DNA of 64,000 nt from Candidatus Iainarchaeum sp. (GCA_028714535.1 JAQTME010000003.1:26570-90569), one strand, 5' to 3'. Counted from the first letter of the stretch, positions 25,172 to 33,770 are shown. Translations and numbers: made by a program. The notes: a model not told the origin generated them from the sequence alone.

Positions 25172-25638
25172 TGCCGATGAGGGAACGCACGCTGCTGCTC
25201 ATCAAGCCGGACGCGCTCCAGCGCGGCCTGGTCGGAGAGATCCTGGCGAGGTTCGAGAAGAAGGGCTTCAAGATCGTGGGCTTGAAGATGCTGAAGATGG
25301 ACAAGGCGCTCGCGAAGGAGCACTACGCCCATCTCGTGTCCAAGCCGTTCTACCCCGACCTGGAGAAGTTCGTGACCGAGCACCCGCTCGTCGCTGCCGT
25401 GGTCGAGGGAAAGGAGGCTGTTGAGGTCGTCAGGCTCATCGTGGGCCCGACCAACGCGTCGAGGGCCCCCGCAGGCACCATACGCGGCGATTTCTCCAAC
25501 AGCACCTCGCGCAACGTGATACACGCCTCGGATTCCAAGGAGACGGCTGCCAAGGAGATACACCGCTTCTTCAAGCCGCACGAGCTGTTCGACTACAGCG
25601 TCAATGTCGAATCGTATCTCTACGCGTCGGACGAGTGA
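25171..25638 (+). CDS. ndk: Nucleoside diphosphate kinase
   Basis: The 155-residue protein shows ERTLLLIKPDALQRGLVGEI, GPTNASRAPAGTIRGDF and the catalytic His in NVIHASDSKETA. NDPK transfers the gamma phosphate of ATP to NDPs through the phospho-His. An ATG at 25177 (MRERTL) is an alternative start. Co-transcription with S28e and L24e is usual in archaea. Confidence 0.95.
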   Translation: MPMRERTLLLIKPDALQRGLVGEILARFEKKGFKIVGLKMLKMDKALAKEHYAHLVSKPFYPDLEKFVTEHPLVAAVVEGKEAVEVVRLIVGPTNASRAPAGTIRGDFSNSTSRNVIHASDSKETAAKEIHRFFKPHELFDYSVNVESYLYASDE

Positions 25639-25640
25639 AT

Positions 25641-25665
25641 CTTCCCTTTTTTTCATCTTATTTTA
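25641..25665 (+). terminator. T-rich terminator after ndk
   Basis: Two T-tracts immediately follow the ndk stop, ending at the convergent asnS 3' end. Confidence 0.45.
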
Positions 25666-26958
25666 CGGGTAGCACCGGTTGATGGTTCGGGGAAACGGTA
25701 TCGTGTCGCGGATGTGGTCGAGGTTGAGGACCCACTTCACGAAACGTTCGATCCCCAGCCCGAAGCCAGAGTGCGGCACGCTCCCGTACCTCCGCAGGTC
25801 CAGATACCATTCGTAATCCTTGATATCAAGCTTCTGGGCCTTCATCTTCGTGACCAGCTCGTCGTAGTGCCAGATGCGCTCGCTGCCGCCTATTATCTCT
25901 CCATGGCCTGCCGGCGCGAGCAGGTCCGCGTTAAGCACCGTGCCGGGCTTCGCCGGGTCGTCCTTCATGTAGAACGCCTTTATGTCGCTGGGGAAATTGT
26001 GTATGAACAGCGGCTTGACGCGGGTTTTAGTGAGTATGGCCTCCTCGTCCGCGCCGAAGTCCTGGCCGTGCTCCATCTTGCCGCCCAGCTCGTTGACCTT
26101 GTCCACAGCCTTCGCGTAGTCCATCCTGTCGAACGGCAGCGTGACCTTCTTCAGGTCGTTTACGTCGCGCCCGCACGCCTCAAGGAGCTCCGGGTGTTCG
26201 CGCACCATCTTGTCGACCGCGTAATGCACCATGTTCTCCTGGAGCTCCATGTTCATCTTCTGGTCGTAGAACGCCATCTCCGGCTCCAGGTGCCAATATT
26301 CGGCCAGGTGGCGGACGGTCCGTGATTTCTCGGCGCGGAACGACGGCGCGAGCACGTAGACCTTGCCCAGCGCGAACACGAAGACCTCGGCGTACATCTG
26401 GGAGCTCTGCGTGAGGTATGCCTTCTCGCCGAAATAGTCCATCTCGAAGAGCGTGCTTCCGCCCTCGCAGCCCGACTTGGTTATTATGGGCGGCGCGATT
26501 TCGTAGAAACCCTCCTTCTCGTCCAGGTATTCGCGCAGGTAGTTGTCCAGGAAGTGCCTCGCCTTCATTATCGCCGTCATCTTCTGGGAGCGGAGCCAGA
26601 GGTGCCTGACGTCCATGAGGAATTCCTCGCTCAGGTCCTTGGCGATGGGGAACGGCTCGCCGCGTGAAATCAGCGTGAACCCTGTCGCCTGTATCTCGTA
26701 TCCGCCCGGGGCGCGGTCGTCCTTTTTCACCACCCCTGTGACCGTGAGCGAGCTCTCCACGTACGCGTCGTTGGCGTCCTTCCAGTCCTTTTCCCCGACC
26801 TTGTCCTTTTTCACTGCCACCTGCATGATGCCGCTCGGGTCGCGTATGACCGTGAAGACCATGTTGCCGCTCACGCGCTGCCTGTGCACCCAGCCGCGCA
26901 ATGCGACTTCCTTGCCTTCCATCTTTTGGAGGAGAATGGTCCCGATGTTGGTAATCAT
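25663..26958 (-). CDS. asnS: Asparaginyl-tRNA synthetase
   Basis: The 431-residue class II protein starts MITNIGTILLQKMEGKEVAL. It has an N-terminal OB-type anticodon-binding domain, motif 2 around YVLAPSFRAEKSRT and motif 3 in GFGLGIERFVKWVL, and ends in PFPRTINRCYP, fitting AsnRS rather than AspRS. It charges tRNA-Asn directly, so the cell need not amidate Asp-tRNA-Asn. The ATG follows a CAGGTG site. Immediately upstream is an asparagine synthetase of the same fold. Confidence 0.92.
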   Translation of the reverse strand: MITNIGTILLQKMEGKEVALRGWVHRQRVSGNMVFTVIRDPSGIMQVAVKKDKVGEKDWKDANDAYVESSLTVTGVVKKDDRAPGGYEIQATGFTLISRGEPFPIAKDLSEEFLMDVRHLWLRSQKMTAIMKARHFLDNYLREYLDEKEGFYEIAPPIITKSGCEGGSTLFEMDYFGEKAYLTQSSQMYAEVFVFALGKVYVLAPSFRAEKSRTVRHLAEYWHLEPEMAFYDQKMNMELQENMVHYAVDKMVREHPELLEACGRDVNDLKKVTLPFDRMDYAKAVDKVNELGGKMEHGQDFGADEEAILTKTRVKPLFIHNFPSDIKAFYMKDDPAKPGTVLNADLLAPAGHGEIIGGSERIWHYDELVTKMKAQKLDIKDYEWYLDLRRYGSVPHSGFGLGIERFVKWVLNLDHIRDTIPFPRTINRCYP

Positions 26959-26984
26959 TGGAAATACACCTGAGGGTAATACTT

Positions 26985-27021
26985 TGAAAAACAATAAAAA
27001 GAGGTTGAAAAAAGGAAAAAG
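26985..27021 (-). terminator. U-rich tract between AS-AR and asnS
   Basis: On the minus strand several T-runs separate the two genes, so asnS may have its own transcription start or partial readthrough control. Confidence 0.35.
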
Positions 27022-27022
27022 G

Positions 27023-27961
27023 TCAGACAATGACCGGCTCGCCGGGCACGCGCGGGAACATCTGGACGTCGCCCACATGCGGGGCGCCGGTGAGGTAGCG
27101 CACCAGGCGCTCAACGCCGAAGCCGCCGCCAGCGGACGGGACTAGCCCTTCCTCCGCCAGCTTCAGGAACGCCTGGACGTAGGGCTTCTCCTGGAGATTG
27201 TGCGCCCGGACCTTGCTCATGATTATGCCGAAGTCCGTTTCGCGCTCGCCTCCTGAAAGCGCCTCGCAGAACCCGCCGTTGTAGATCAGGTCGTAGTTCA
27301 GGAACTTGCCCTCGTGCGCAGGGTCGGCCTTGTCGTAGAATTCCCTCGGGATGGACGTCACCCAGAAAGGCGTCTTCGCCCCTTCGGACAACTTCTGCTC
27401 CCACTCCGGGCCGTGCGCTTTTACCAGCTCGTCCATGTCGTATACCGGGAACGGGCCCTTTATGGGCTTCAGCACCCTGCCGAACAGCTCCAGCTCCTTC
27501 GGGCACGTCTCGATGATCTTGTTCACCATGCTGATTATGAACGCGTCCATCACCCTGAAGATATCTTTCATCTTGGCGCCCCTCACCTCGAAGTCCACCT
27601 GGTTGAACTCGAAGAGGTGCTTTCCCGTGGTCCTCCTCACGGGGTTCTCCAGCCTGATGTTCGGCGAGATGATGAAGAACTTCTCCACCCCGTTCTTTAT
27701 CAGGATCTGCTTGTGCAGTATCATGGACTGCATCAGCATCAGCCTCTGCTCGAGGTAAGTTATGCTCTCGCTCTTGAGCACCGCGCTTCCCGGATCGCCG
27801 TCCAGCGTGTCGGTTATGGTAGATAGTATCTGAGGCAGCCTCTGGTTGAAGCCCCTCTTGTGGAAGAAGCTGGTCGTGTGCTGCAGCACCCCCGAAGTTA
27901 CCTTCTCATACGCCAATCTCTCTGGTTTGCTTACCGTTCTCATCTCTACTGCTCCTGCCAT
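27023..27961 (-). CDS. Archaeal asparagine synthetase related to AsnRS (AS-AR)
   Basis: The 312-residue protein is a class II synthetase catalytic core with no anticodon-binding domain: RRTTGKHLFEFNQVDFEVRG resembles the core around motif 2 and GGGFGVERLVRYL is motif 3. This is the arrangement of AS-AR, which makes asparagine from aspartate, ammonia and ATP. A GGTGAT site lies before the ATG, and a TATA-like CTATTTATG is about 37 bp upstream. It is divergent from an AsnC/Lrp regulator and upstream of asnS, giving a coherent asparagine locus. Confidence 0.85.
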   Translation of the reverse strand: MAGAVEMRTVSKPERLAYEKVTSGVLQHTTSFFHKRGFNQRLPQILSTITDTLDGDPGSAVLKSESITYLEQRLMLMQSMILHKQILIKNGVEKFFIISPNIRLENPVRRTTGKHLFEFNQVDFEVRGAKMKDIFRVMDAFIISMVNKIIETCPKELELFGRVLKPIKGPFPVYDMDELVKAHGPEWEQKLSEGAKTPFWVTSIPREFYDKADPAHEGKFLNYDLIYNGGFCEALSGGERETDFGIIMSKVRAHNLQEKPYVQAFLKLAEEGLVPSAGGGFGVERLVRYLTGAPHVGDVQMFPRVPGEPVIV

Positions 27962-28059
27962 ATAATATCACCCGCAACAAGTCGCCGGACGCCCTATTTA
28001 TGCAATTGCCCGTTTTTCTTGGATGGATTACAAAAATGTGCCCATTTTTAAGCCTTTTG

Positions 28060-28074
28060 TTGGAAATATTCCAA
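28060..28074. promoter_or_regulatory. Inverted repeat TTGGAA-ATA-TTCCAA near an Lrp-like gene
   Basis: A perfect 6-bp inverted repeat with a three-base spacer lies between the TATA-like element (28043-28052) and the ATG at 28086. It is well placed as an operator for autoregulation by the encoded Lrp/AsnC protein. Confidence 0.5.
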
Positions 28075-28085
28075 TAGGTATCAAA

Positions 28086-28514
28086 ATGGATGAAAAAGAC
28101 AGCGAGCTGCTTGCAGAACTGATGAAAGACGGCAAGGCGAAGATAAAGGCGCTGTCCCGCAAGCTCGGGCTTCCCATGAGCACCGTGCACCACCGCATCC
28201 TCCGGATGGAGAAGGACGGCATAATAAAGCGCTATGCGGCGATTCCCGACTACCGCAAGGTGGGCCTCCCGATCGCCGCATACATCTTCATCAACGTGGA
28301 TTATTCGAAAATCGAGTCGCAGGAAGACGTGGCCGGGGAGATACGGAAGCTGCCGAACGTCCTGGACGTGTCCATCGTGAGCGGCGAGATAGATATAATA
28401 GCGAAAATACGTGCGAAGGACGTGGATGACATGGGCGAGGCGGTCCTCAAGAAGCTGCGCACCATAAAGGGCATAGCGAAGACGGTCACAGCAGTGGTCA
28501 TGAAGGAGATTTAG
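28086..28514 (+). CDS. Lrp/AsnC-family transcriptional regulator
   Basis: The 142-residue product has an N-terminal winged helix (KDSELLAELMKDGKAKI... KLGLPMSTVHHRILRM), then the RAM/ligand domain (VGLPIAAYIFINVDY, VSIVSGEIDIIAKIR). These proteins bind amino acids and regulate related genes as octamers. The preceding palindrome and divergent AS-AR gene suggest it controls asparagine or nitrogen metabolism. ATG 28086 was chosen since the family starts with MDEKDSELL. Confidence 0.9.
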   Translation: MDEKDSELLAELMKDGKAKIKALSRKLGLPMSTVHHRILRMEKDGIIKRYAAIPDYRKVGLPIAAYIFINVDYSKIESQEDVAGEIRKLPNVLDVSIVSGEIDIIAKIRAKDVDDMGEAVLKKLRTIKGIAKTVTAVVMKEI

Positions 28515-28529
28515 CTCGCGCTAATCAGA

Positions 28530-28567
28530 TTGAAAAATGAGAAAAAAAGGCTAAAGGAAAATAAAGA
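28530..28567 (-). terminator. U-rich terminator after the EF-1A gene
   Basis: On the minus strand the 3' flank reads through several T-tracts after the EF-1A stop, a typical archaeal termination signal. Confidence 0.45.
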
Positions 28568-28570
28568 GAT

Positions 28571-29842
28571 TCACGCCGCTTTCGGCGTGACCTTCAGGAC
28601 TACGCCGGCAGCGACCGTCTGGCCCATGTCACGCAACGCAAAGCGTCCCAGGGGCGGGAAGTCCGCGAACTTCTCTATGACCACCGGCTTCAGCGGCTGT
28701 ATCCTCACCACTGCAACGTCGCCGGTCTTGATGAAGTCCGGCTTCGCCTGCGCCGTCTGTCCCGTTTTCGGGTCCTTCTTCTCGAGGATTTCGACGACCT
28801 TGCCTGCGAACTGCACGGTGTGGATGTGGAACACCGGAGTGTAGCCGATCGATATCGCGGTCGGGTGGTTGAGCACCACAATCTGCGCGGTGAAGTCGGC
28901 TGCCACGGTCGGCGGCGAGGACACCGGGCCGATCACGTCGCCCCTCTTTATGTCCTTCTTATCCACGTTCTTCAGGTTGAATCCGACGTTGTCGCCGGGT
29001 TGCGCCTCTGCCAGCTCCTGGTGGTGCATCTCTATCTTCTTGATTTCGCCCTTCACGCCCGAAGGCATGACGATGACCGCATCGCCCGGCTTCATCCTGC
29101 CCGTCTCCACCCTGCCGACCGGCACTGTGCCGTGGCCTGTGATTGTGAAGACGTCCTGGATGGGCAGCCTGAGCGGCTTGTCCAGCGGCTTCGGCGGCAC
29201 CTTGAAGGTGTCTATGACCTCGATCATCGTCGGGCCGGTGTACCACGGCATGTTGGTCGACTTCTTCGTGAGGTTGTCGCCCACGTAGCCGGAGCACGGT
29301 ATGAACTTTATGTCTGCCACCTTGTACCCGATGCCTGTGAGGAGCTTCTCGACCTCGGCCTTGACCTTGTTGTATTCCTCCTGCTTGTAGCCTACGGCGT
29401 CCATCTTGTTCATGTTGATGGCTATCTGGTTGATGCCGAGGACCTTCGCGAGGAACGCGTGCTCCTTGGTCTGGGGCTGGATGCCGTCCTTGACAGAGAC
29501 CTGCAGCACGGCAGCGTCAGCCTGGCTCGCACCGGTGATCATGTTCTTGACGAAGTCGCGGTGCCCCGGCGCGTCGATTATCGTGCAGTAGTATTTCGGC
29601 GTCTCGAATTCCCTGTGCGAGATGTCGATGGTGACTCCGCGTTCGCGCTCCTCCTTGAGCGCGTCCATGACGAACGCGAACTCGAACGTCGCCTTGCCGA
29701 CCTTCGCCGCCTCGTCCTTCAGCTTGTTCAGCGTCTGCTCGGAGATGGCTCCGGTCTCGTAGAGAATCCTTCCCACCGTGGTCGACTTACCAGAGTCGAC
29801 GTGCCCTATGAACACTAGGTTCAGGTGCTCTTTCTTTGCCAT
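28571..29842 (-). CDS. tuf: Translation elongation factor EF-1A
   Basis: The 423-residue protein shows G1 GHVDSGKST, switch I with RGVTIDI, DAPGH, NKMD, and two beta-barrel domains. It delivers aminoacyl-tRNA to the ribosome with GTP. The ATG at 29842 has a strong AAGGAGGTT site six bases upstream. The leader is about 50 bases with a 5' hairpin. Confidence 0.97.
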   Translation of the reverse strand: MAKKEHLNLVFIGHVDSGKSTTVGRILYETGAISEQTLNKLKDEAAKVGKATFEFAFVMDALKEERERGVTIDISHREFETPKYYCTIIDAPGHRDFVKNMITGASQADAAVLQVSVKDGIQPQTKEHAFLAKVLGINQIAINMNKMDAVGYKQEEYNKVKAEVEKLLTGIGYKVADIKFIPCSGYVGDNLTKKSTNMPWYTGPTMIEVIDTFKVPPKPLDKPLRLPIQDVFTITGHGTVPVGRVETGRMKPGDAVIVMPSGVKGEIKKIEMHHQELAEAQPGDNVGFNLKNVDKKDIKRGDVIGPVSSPPTVAADFTAQIVVLNHPTAISIGYTPVFHIHTVQFAGKVVEILEKKDPKTGQTAQAKPDFIKTGDVAVVRIQPLKPVVIEKFADFPPLGRFALRDMGQTVAAGVVLKVTPKAA

Positions 29843-29877
29843 ATTCAAAACCTCCTTTATTCAAACTGACTAATCCA

Positions 29878-29926
29878 ACCTTTAAGAAAAAGGTAGAATT
29901 GAGTTAGGTGCGAGATATTTTTAAAG
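29878..29926 (-). promoter_or_regulatory. EF-1A promoter and 5'-terminal hairpin
   Basis: CTTTAAAAATATC at about 29915-29926 is the likely TATA element and predicts a start near 29895. The RNA would begin with a 6-bp hairpin, ACCTTT/AAAGGT (29894-29878). Confidence 0.45.
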
Positions 29927-30127
29927 GTTTCAGTCCGGCTGCAAGAAGGATGAGGTGGACGGTACACCAGAAGGCTCCGTCCCGCCTCTCACCATTTCCG
30001 CCCCGTTTCCGGAGCGGGAAAGTCTTTTTCCACGAAAACCTTTTATAGCTGTATTTTCTTCCCTGAGTTCCTGGAACACAAAATTTTATTTTTTAACAAC
30101 CCGTTTGCCAGCACACGAGGCGATACC
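29927..30127. other. Intergenic stretch without a gene
   Basis: Together with the EF-1A leader this makes a gap of about 315 bases. I see a small GC-rich inverted repeat near 30002-30021 and T-rich patches but no gene, RNA or repeat that I can support. Confidence 0.3.
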
Positions 30128-30157
30128 TAATTTAAATCTTGCCCAAGCATACCCCTC

Positions 30158-31363
30158 ATGGCCAAGGAAAAGCAATATCGTTTCAAGTCAGATGAAGGCA
30201 TGAACGCGACGCTCCTCATAGGCGTCCTTCTCATCGCAGTACTTCTCGTGGGCGGCGGGCTCCTATACATAATAACACAGAAGAAAGGCGCCGAGCCCGT
30301 GGTTCCGGTGCTGCCCAACCTCACCAACCAGACGCAGCCCAACCTGACCAATCAGACGCCTGTCGTGCCGTGCGATGCCGCCTGCGCATACCGGAACGCG
30401 GTGGCGTCAAGGAACCCGGCCTTCTGCGCGAACCTCTCAGCGCAGTTCGTCCAGCCGTGCTACGAGGCCCTGTCCAATGTTTCGCTCGAGGCGTGCAAGG
30501 CAGTGGCCGATGCGGCGAAAAAGCAGTCCTGCGTGACCGCATCCGCCATGGCCAACATCTCCATCTGCGACCTGGCTGGTAACAGGAGCGCCTGCCGCCA
30601 TGCCGTGGACCCGTGCGCTGACGCTTCTGACAAGGTCTTGTGCAACGCGCTCGCGAAGAGCGACCCGTCGCTGTGCAGATCAGATACCTGGTGCCTCTTC
30701 AATTACAGCGCCGCGAAAACGAACAGCTCGGCCTGCTCGCTCATCCAGAACCCCGTGGTCTCCGCCGCATGCGTGTCGGCAATAAAGCGCCAGGACAAAT
30801 GCAGCGACTTCCCGCTCCAGTCGCAGAAGGACTACTGCTACCAGCTTTACGCCATGTACACTGACGATTACCTGGTCTGCACCCAGATATACCCGGACAG
30901 CTCCTACGGCCTTGACTGCCTCTCGCGGTTCGCTGCCAAGATGCACAACTACTCCATATGCAAGCAGGACGCCCTGAGCCTCAACACCCTGTGGGCCTGC
31001 TACACCAACTATTCGCTCCTCAGCGGCGACCTGTCCGGCTGCTACCAGATAGACAAGCTGGCCACCACGAGCCTGTTCCACTGCGCTTTCGAGTACGCCA
31101 AGAAGTTCGGCGACCCGACTGCATGCGAGCTCATAACAGAGACACTGACCATGCGCTCGACCTGCTACCAGGGAACGATGATATACTCAAACAGCAACCT
31201 GAAATGGCAGAACTGCGCAGGCATAACCAATTTCGAGTGGAAGAACAAGTGCTACACCGAATCGGCAAAGCTGTACAACGACCCGTCGCTGTGCGACTAT
31301 GCGACCGAGGAGTTCGCCAGGCAGAGCTGCCGCAGCTCATATGCGGCCAACAAGACCGGCTGA
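30158..31363 (+). CDS. Membrane-anchored protein with about 12 disulfide-type Cys-pair repeats
   Basis: The 401-residue product has a short basic N-terminus, one membrane helix (about residues 19-40) and a Pro/Thr/Asn-rich linker with NLTNQT repeats, then an exterior domain with 28 cysteines. The cysteines occur in pairs about 9-14 residues apart, repeated every 25-30 residues. This fits a solenoid of helix pairs, each locked by a disulfide. A TATA element near 30133 predicts a leaderless start. I do not recognise a family. Confidence 0.7.
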   Translation: MAKEKQYRFKSDEGMNATLLIGVLLIAVLLVGGGLLYIITQKKGAEPVVPVLPNLTNQTQPNLTNQTPVVPCDAACAYRNAVASRNPAFCANLSAQFVQPCYEALSNVSLEACKAVADAAKKQSCVTASAMANISICDLAGNRSACRHAVDPCADASDKVLCNALAKSDPSLCRSDTWCLFNYSAAKTNSSACSLIQNPVVSAACVSAIKRQDKCSDFPLQSQKDYCYQLYAMYTDDYLVCTQIYPDSSYGLDCLSRFAAKMHNYSICKQDALSLNTLWACYTNYSLLSGDLSGCYQIDKLATTSLFHCAFEYAKKFGDPTACELITETLTMRSTCYQGTMIYSNSNLKWQNCAGITNFEWKNKCYTESAKLYNDPSLCDYATEEFARQSCRSSYAANKTG

Positions 31364-31392
31364 TAAAAAAGCGATAAAAAATAAGGGAAAGC
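31364..31392 (-). terminator. U-rich terminator after rps2
   Basis: On the minus strand, T-runs separated by a short spacer follow the rps2 stop codon. Confidence 0.4.
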
Positions 31393-32097
31393 CTACTCTT
31401 TCTTCTCTTCTGCAGGCGCAGCCTCGGCCGGCGCCTCTGGCGCCGCCTCAGGGGCAGCCTGCGCAGCCTCTGGGACGGCAGCCTTCGGCTCGCTGACGGC
31501 AAGCTGCTCGAAGTAGCCTATGTCGTAGGTGAACTCGTCGTAGGACTTTATCTTGCCCTGGGCGAGCATCATCTCCCTGGCCAGGATGTAGAATATGAGC
31601 GCCAGCGAGCGCTTGCCCTTGTTGTTTATGGGCACCACCAGGTCGATGAACTTGGTTTCGTTGTCCGTGTCGCAGAGCGATATGACCGGCACGCCGTTCT
31701 TCGCGCTCTCGTTTATGGCCTCGCGCTCGCCCTTAGGGTCGCACACGAGTATTATCTTCGGCTCCAGGAAGCCCTTGCAGGTCATGTTGGTCATGGTTCC
31801 CGGCACGAACCTGCCCTTTATCAGGTTCACGCCCGTGAGGGCGGCGAACTTGTTGGCAGGGTTGCTTGAATAGACGCGCGATGCGACTATGGTGACCTCT
31901 TCCGGCCTGTATTTCGCCAGCAGCTTGGCCGCGGCCATGAGCCTCTCCGCGCTCTTGCGCAAATCAAGGATATACAGCCCGTCATCGCGCCTCTTGAAGA
32001 TGAATCCGCGCATGTCGCTGGTCCTTATCTTGGTGCCTATGTGGACACCGGCTTCCAAAAATACCTCCTGTTTCAGGGGCAGTCCGCTTTTTTCCAT
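31393..32097 (-). CDS. rps2: Ribosomal protein uS2
   Basis: The 234-residue protein shows FLEAGVHIGTKIRTSDM and PINNKGKRSLALIFYILARE, the S2 fold. A C-terminal tail of about 30 residues is rich in Ala, Glu and Pro. An AGGAGG site lies eight bases before the ATG. In many archaea this gene belongs to the L18e-L13-S9-rpoN-rpoK-enolase-S2 operon; here it is separated by several kilobases from the other members. Confidence 0.95.
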   Translation of the reverse strand: MEKSGLPLKQEVFLEAGVHIGTKIRTSDMRGFIFKRRDDGLYILDLRKSAERLMAAAKLLAKYRPEEVTIVASRVYSSNPANKFAALTGVNLIKGRFVPGTMTNMTCKGFLEPKIILVCDPKGEREAINESAKNGVPVISLCDTDNETKFIDLVVPINNKGKRSLALIFYILAREMMLAQGKIKSYDEFTYDIGYFEQLAVSEPKAAVPEAAQAAPEAAPEAPAEAAPAEEKKE

Positions 32098-32203
32098 TTT
32101 CTCAATCCTCCTGTTTATTTCCCTTCCTTAGAAGGAAAAAATGGGGTCGCTGAGATTTATTCTTCCCGACCGCAGGTGTTAGTAGTCGAAAAGTTGAATT
32201 TCT

Positions 32204-32253
32204 GGCGCTTTTAAATAAAGAGCCCGTTTTTGGGCGCTTTTTACAAAAAGCGC
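32204..32253. promoter_or_regulatory. Repeated GGCGCTTTT elements and palindrome at the rps2 promoter
   Basis: GGCGCTTTT occurs at 32204-32212 and 32233-32241 (29 bp apart). The second is part of a perfect 20-bp palindrome, GCGCTTTTT-AC-AAAAAGCGC (32234-32253). The TATA-like stretch for rps2 (minus strand, near 32210) overlaps the first copy, so these may be operator sites. Confidence 0.4.
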
Positions 32254-32363
32254 ACTCAGATAACAAGCACCCCAAGCTTGCAGGATACCAGGTTACCTCA
32301 CGACCCCGTGTGCATGTTATGAGGTTAGGAAGGGTTTTTAAAATCCGAACGTGCGCCTACTTT

Positions 32364-33176
32364 GTGCTCGATTCACTATTCATCGTCCAGTTGCTGATAT
32401 CTATAGGGGCGGTCCTCTGCCTCTCCCTGATCACAGAGCGGGCTGGCCCGAAGCTGGCCGGGCTCATCTCGGGGCTCCCCATCGGCACCGCCATAATCTT
32501 CTTTTTCATCGGCCTGCAGGACGGGGCGGCGTTCGCCTCGGACGCAGTCATCTACAATCTGGCCGGGCTCGCCGCGATGCAGTTCATGCTATTCGTCTAT
32601 TACCGGGCGAGCATGGCGTTCGGCAAGTCCCTTCTTGCGCCAGCCGTCCTCTCTGTCATAGGCTACCTCCTGGCCGTACTCCTGCTCCAGGCCTTCGCGC
32701 TCGACCGGCTGGAAGCGGTGCTTGTGGCATTGTTGTCGATATTCCTTTTCACATACCTTTTCCGTGAGATAAGGGACAGCGGGATAGGCGAGCAGGTGCG
32801 GGTTCGCCCGGCCGTCCTCCTCGGCCGTGCGGTGATCGCTGCGGCCATCATCCTTGCGGTGACCGGCACCGCGGCGCTGGTCGGGCCGAAATGGTCAGGG
32901 CTCTTCTCCGCCTTCCCGACAAACGTCTTCCCGCTCATACTGATAATCCACCATGCATACGGAGTGAAGCCGGTGCACACGATAATCCGCAATTTCCCGA
33001 CCGGCCTGGCCGCGACGCTCGCTTACTCGCTGACGGTCTCTTTAGCCTATCAGCCATACGGGGTATACTGGGGGACCGTTACTGCATACGCCGCCGCTTT
33101 CCTGGTCTGCGTTCTGATATACCTCCTGCAGAAAAGGAAGGATTCATCGCCGAACCTACCGGCCGATTCCTCGTAA
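32364..33176 (+). CDS. Membrane protein with two internal repeats, GlpM-like motif
   Basis: The 270-residue product is all membrane helices. Two segments are similar to one another, AGPKLAGLISGLPIGTA in the first half and VGPKWSGLFSAFPTNVF in the second, which suggests duplication of a 4-helix unit; the pattern resembles the GlpM/DUF3147-type small membrane proteins. A GTG at 32364 lies about 25 bp from TTTTTAAAA, so it is favoured over upstream ATGs. Function unknown. Confidence 0.6.
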   Translation: MLDSLFIVQLLISIGAVLCLSLITERAGPKLAGLISGLPIGTAIIFFFIGLQDGAAFASDAVIYNLAGLAAMQFMLFVYYRASMAFGKSLLAPAVLSVIGYLLAVLLLQAFALDRLEAVLVALLSIFLFTYLFREIRDSGIGEQVRVRPAVLLGRAVIAAAIILAVTGTAALVGPKWSGLFSAFPTNVFPLILIIHHAYGVKPVHTIIRNFPTGLAATLAYSLTVSLAYQPYGVYWGTVTAYAAAFLVCVLIYLLQKRKDSSPNLPADSS

Positions 33177-33239
33177 GCGCCGGTCTTGACGCCATGCAAA
33201 GCTATATATATGAGAAAATGCATAAAATAGATTGCAAAA

Positions 33240-33284
33240 TTGTGATAAAACACAAAAAGAGAGGCAAAATGGCGCAATTTTGTG
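33240..33284. promoter_or_regulatory. Inverted repeats ahead of a second Lrp-type gene
   Basis: TTGTG/CACAA (33240-33244 with 33251-33255) and CACAAAA/TTTTGTG (33251-33257 with 33278-33284) share a half-site. They lie in the leader between a TATATATAT element near 33206 and the ATG at 33303. Confidence 0.35.
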
Positions 33285-33302
33285 CCAAAGAGGTGGCGCG
33301 GG

Positions 33303-33764
33303 ATGAAAAACAAAGTCGATAGTGTTGATCTGATGATCCTGAGGGAGTTGCGCAGCAACTGCAAGCGGCCCGTGCGGGCGCTGGCGCAGGTGCTCGGGGT
33401 GCACCCGAACACGCTCCTCCAGAGGATAAAGAGGCTGGAGAAGTCCAAGCTCATCATCAAGTACGTGGCAGAGGTGGACTACGCGAAGCTGGGGTACGAC
33501 CTCTACGTGTTCGTGGCCATAAAGGTCAACAAGGACGCGCGCAGCAAGTGGCACGTGCTTGACGAGCTGCGGGCTTTCAAGGACATCGCCGCGCTCTACG
33601 CGGTGACAGGCGGCTATGATGTCATGGCCCTCGTTAAGACGAAAAACCGCGAGACGCTCACCGCCCTGCTTGAGGACATGAACAAGAAGCCCTACATAAT
33701 CGAGACGAACAGCACCCTTGTGCTCTACCCGTTCAAGGACGCGTACGAGTTCAACCCTCTGTGA
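33303..33764 (+). CDS. Lrp/AsnC-family transcriptional regulator, second copy
   Basis: The 153-residue product has a winged-helix N-terminus with VHPNTLLQRIKRLEKS, then an Lrp/AsnC ligand-binding domain with LYAVTGGYDVMALVK. It follows a putative operator and a GAGGTGG site. Unlike the first Lrp gene it is not next to an amino-acid enzyme; its target is unknown. It may regulate itself. Confidence 0.85.
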   Translation: MKNKVDSVDLMILRELRSNCKRPVRALAQVLGVHPNTLLQRIKRLEKSKLIIKYVAEVDYAKLGYDLYVFVAIKVNKDARSKWHVLDELRAFKDIAALYAVTGGYDVMALVKTKNRETLTALLEDMNKKPYIIETNSTLVLYPFKDAYEFNPL

Positions 33765-33770
33765 CTGGTT

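Noticed and set aside
28820-29818. Plus-strand open frame opposite EF-1A
   Set aside because: EF-1A is certain on the minus strand; the reverse frame has no motifs.
30002-30021. Terminator hairpin with T-tract on the plus strand
   Set aside because: No plus-strand gene ends upstream of it, and two alternative pairings compete; kept only as a note.
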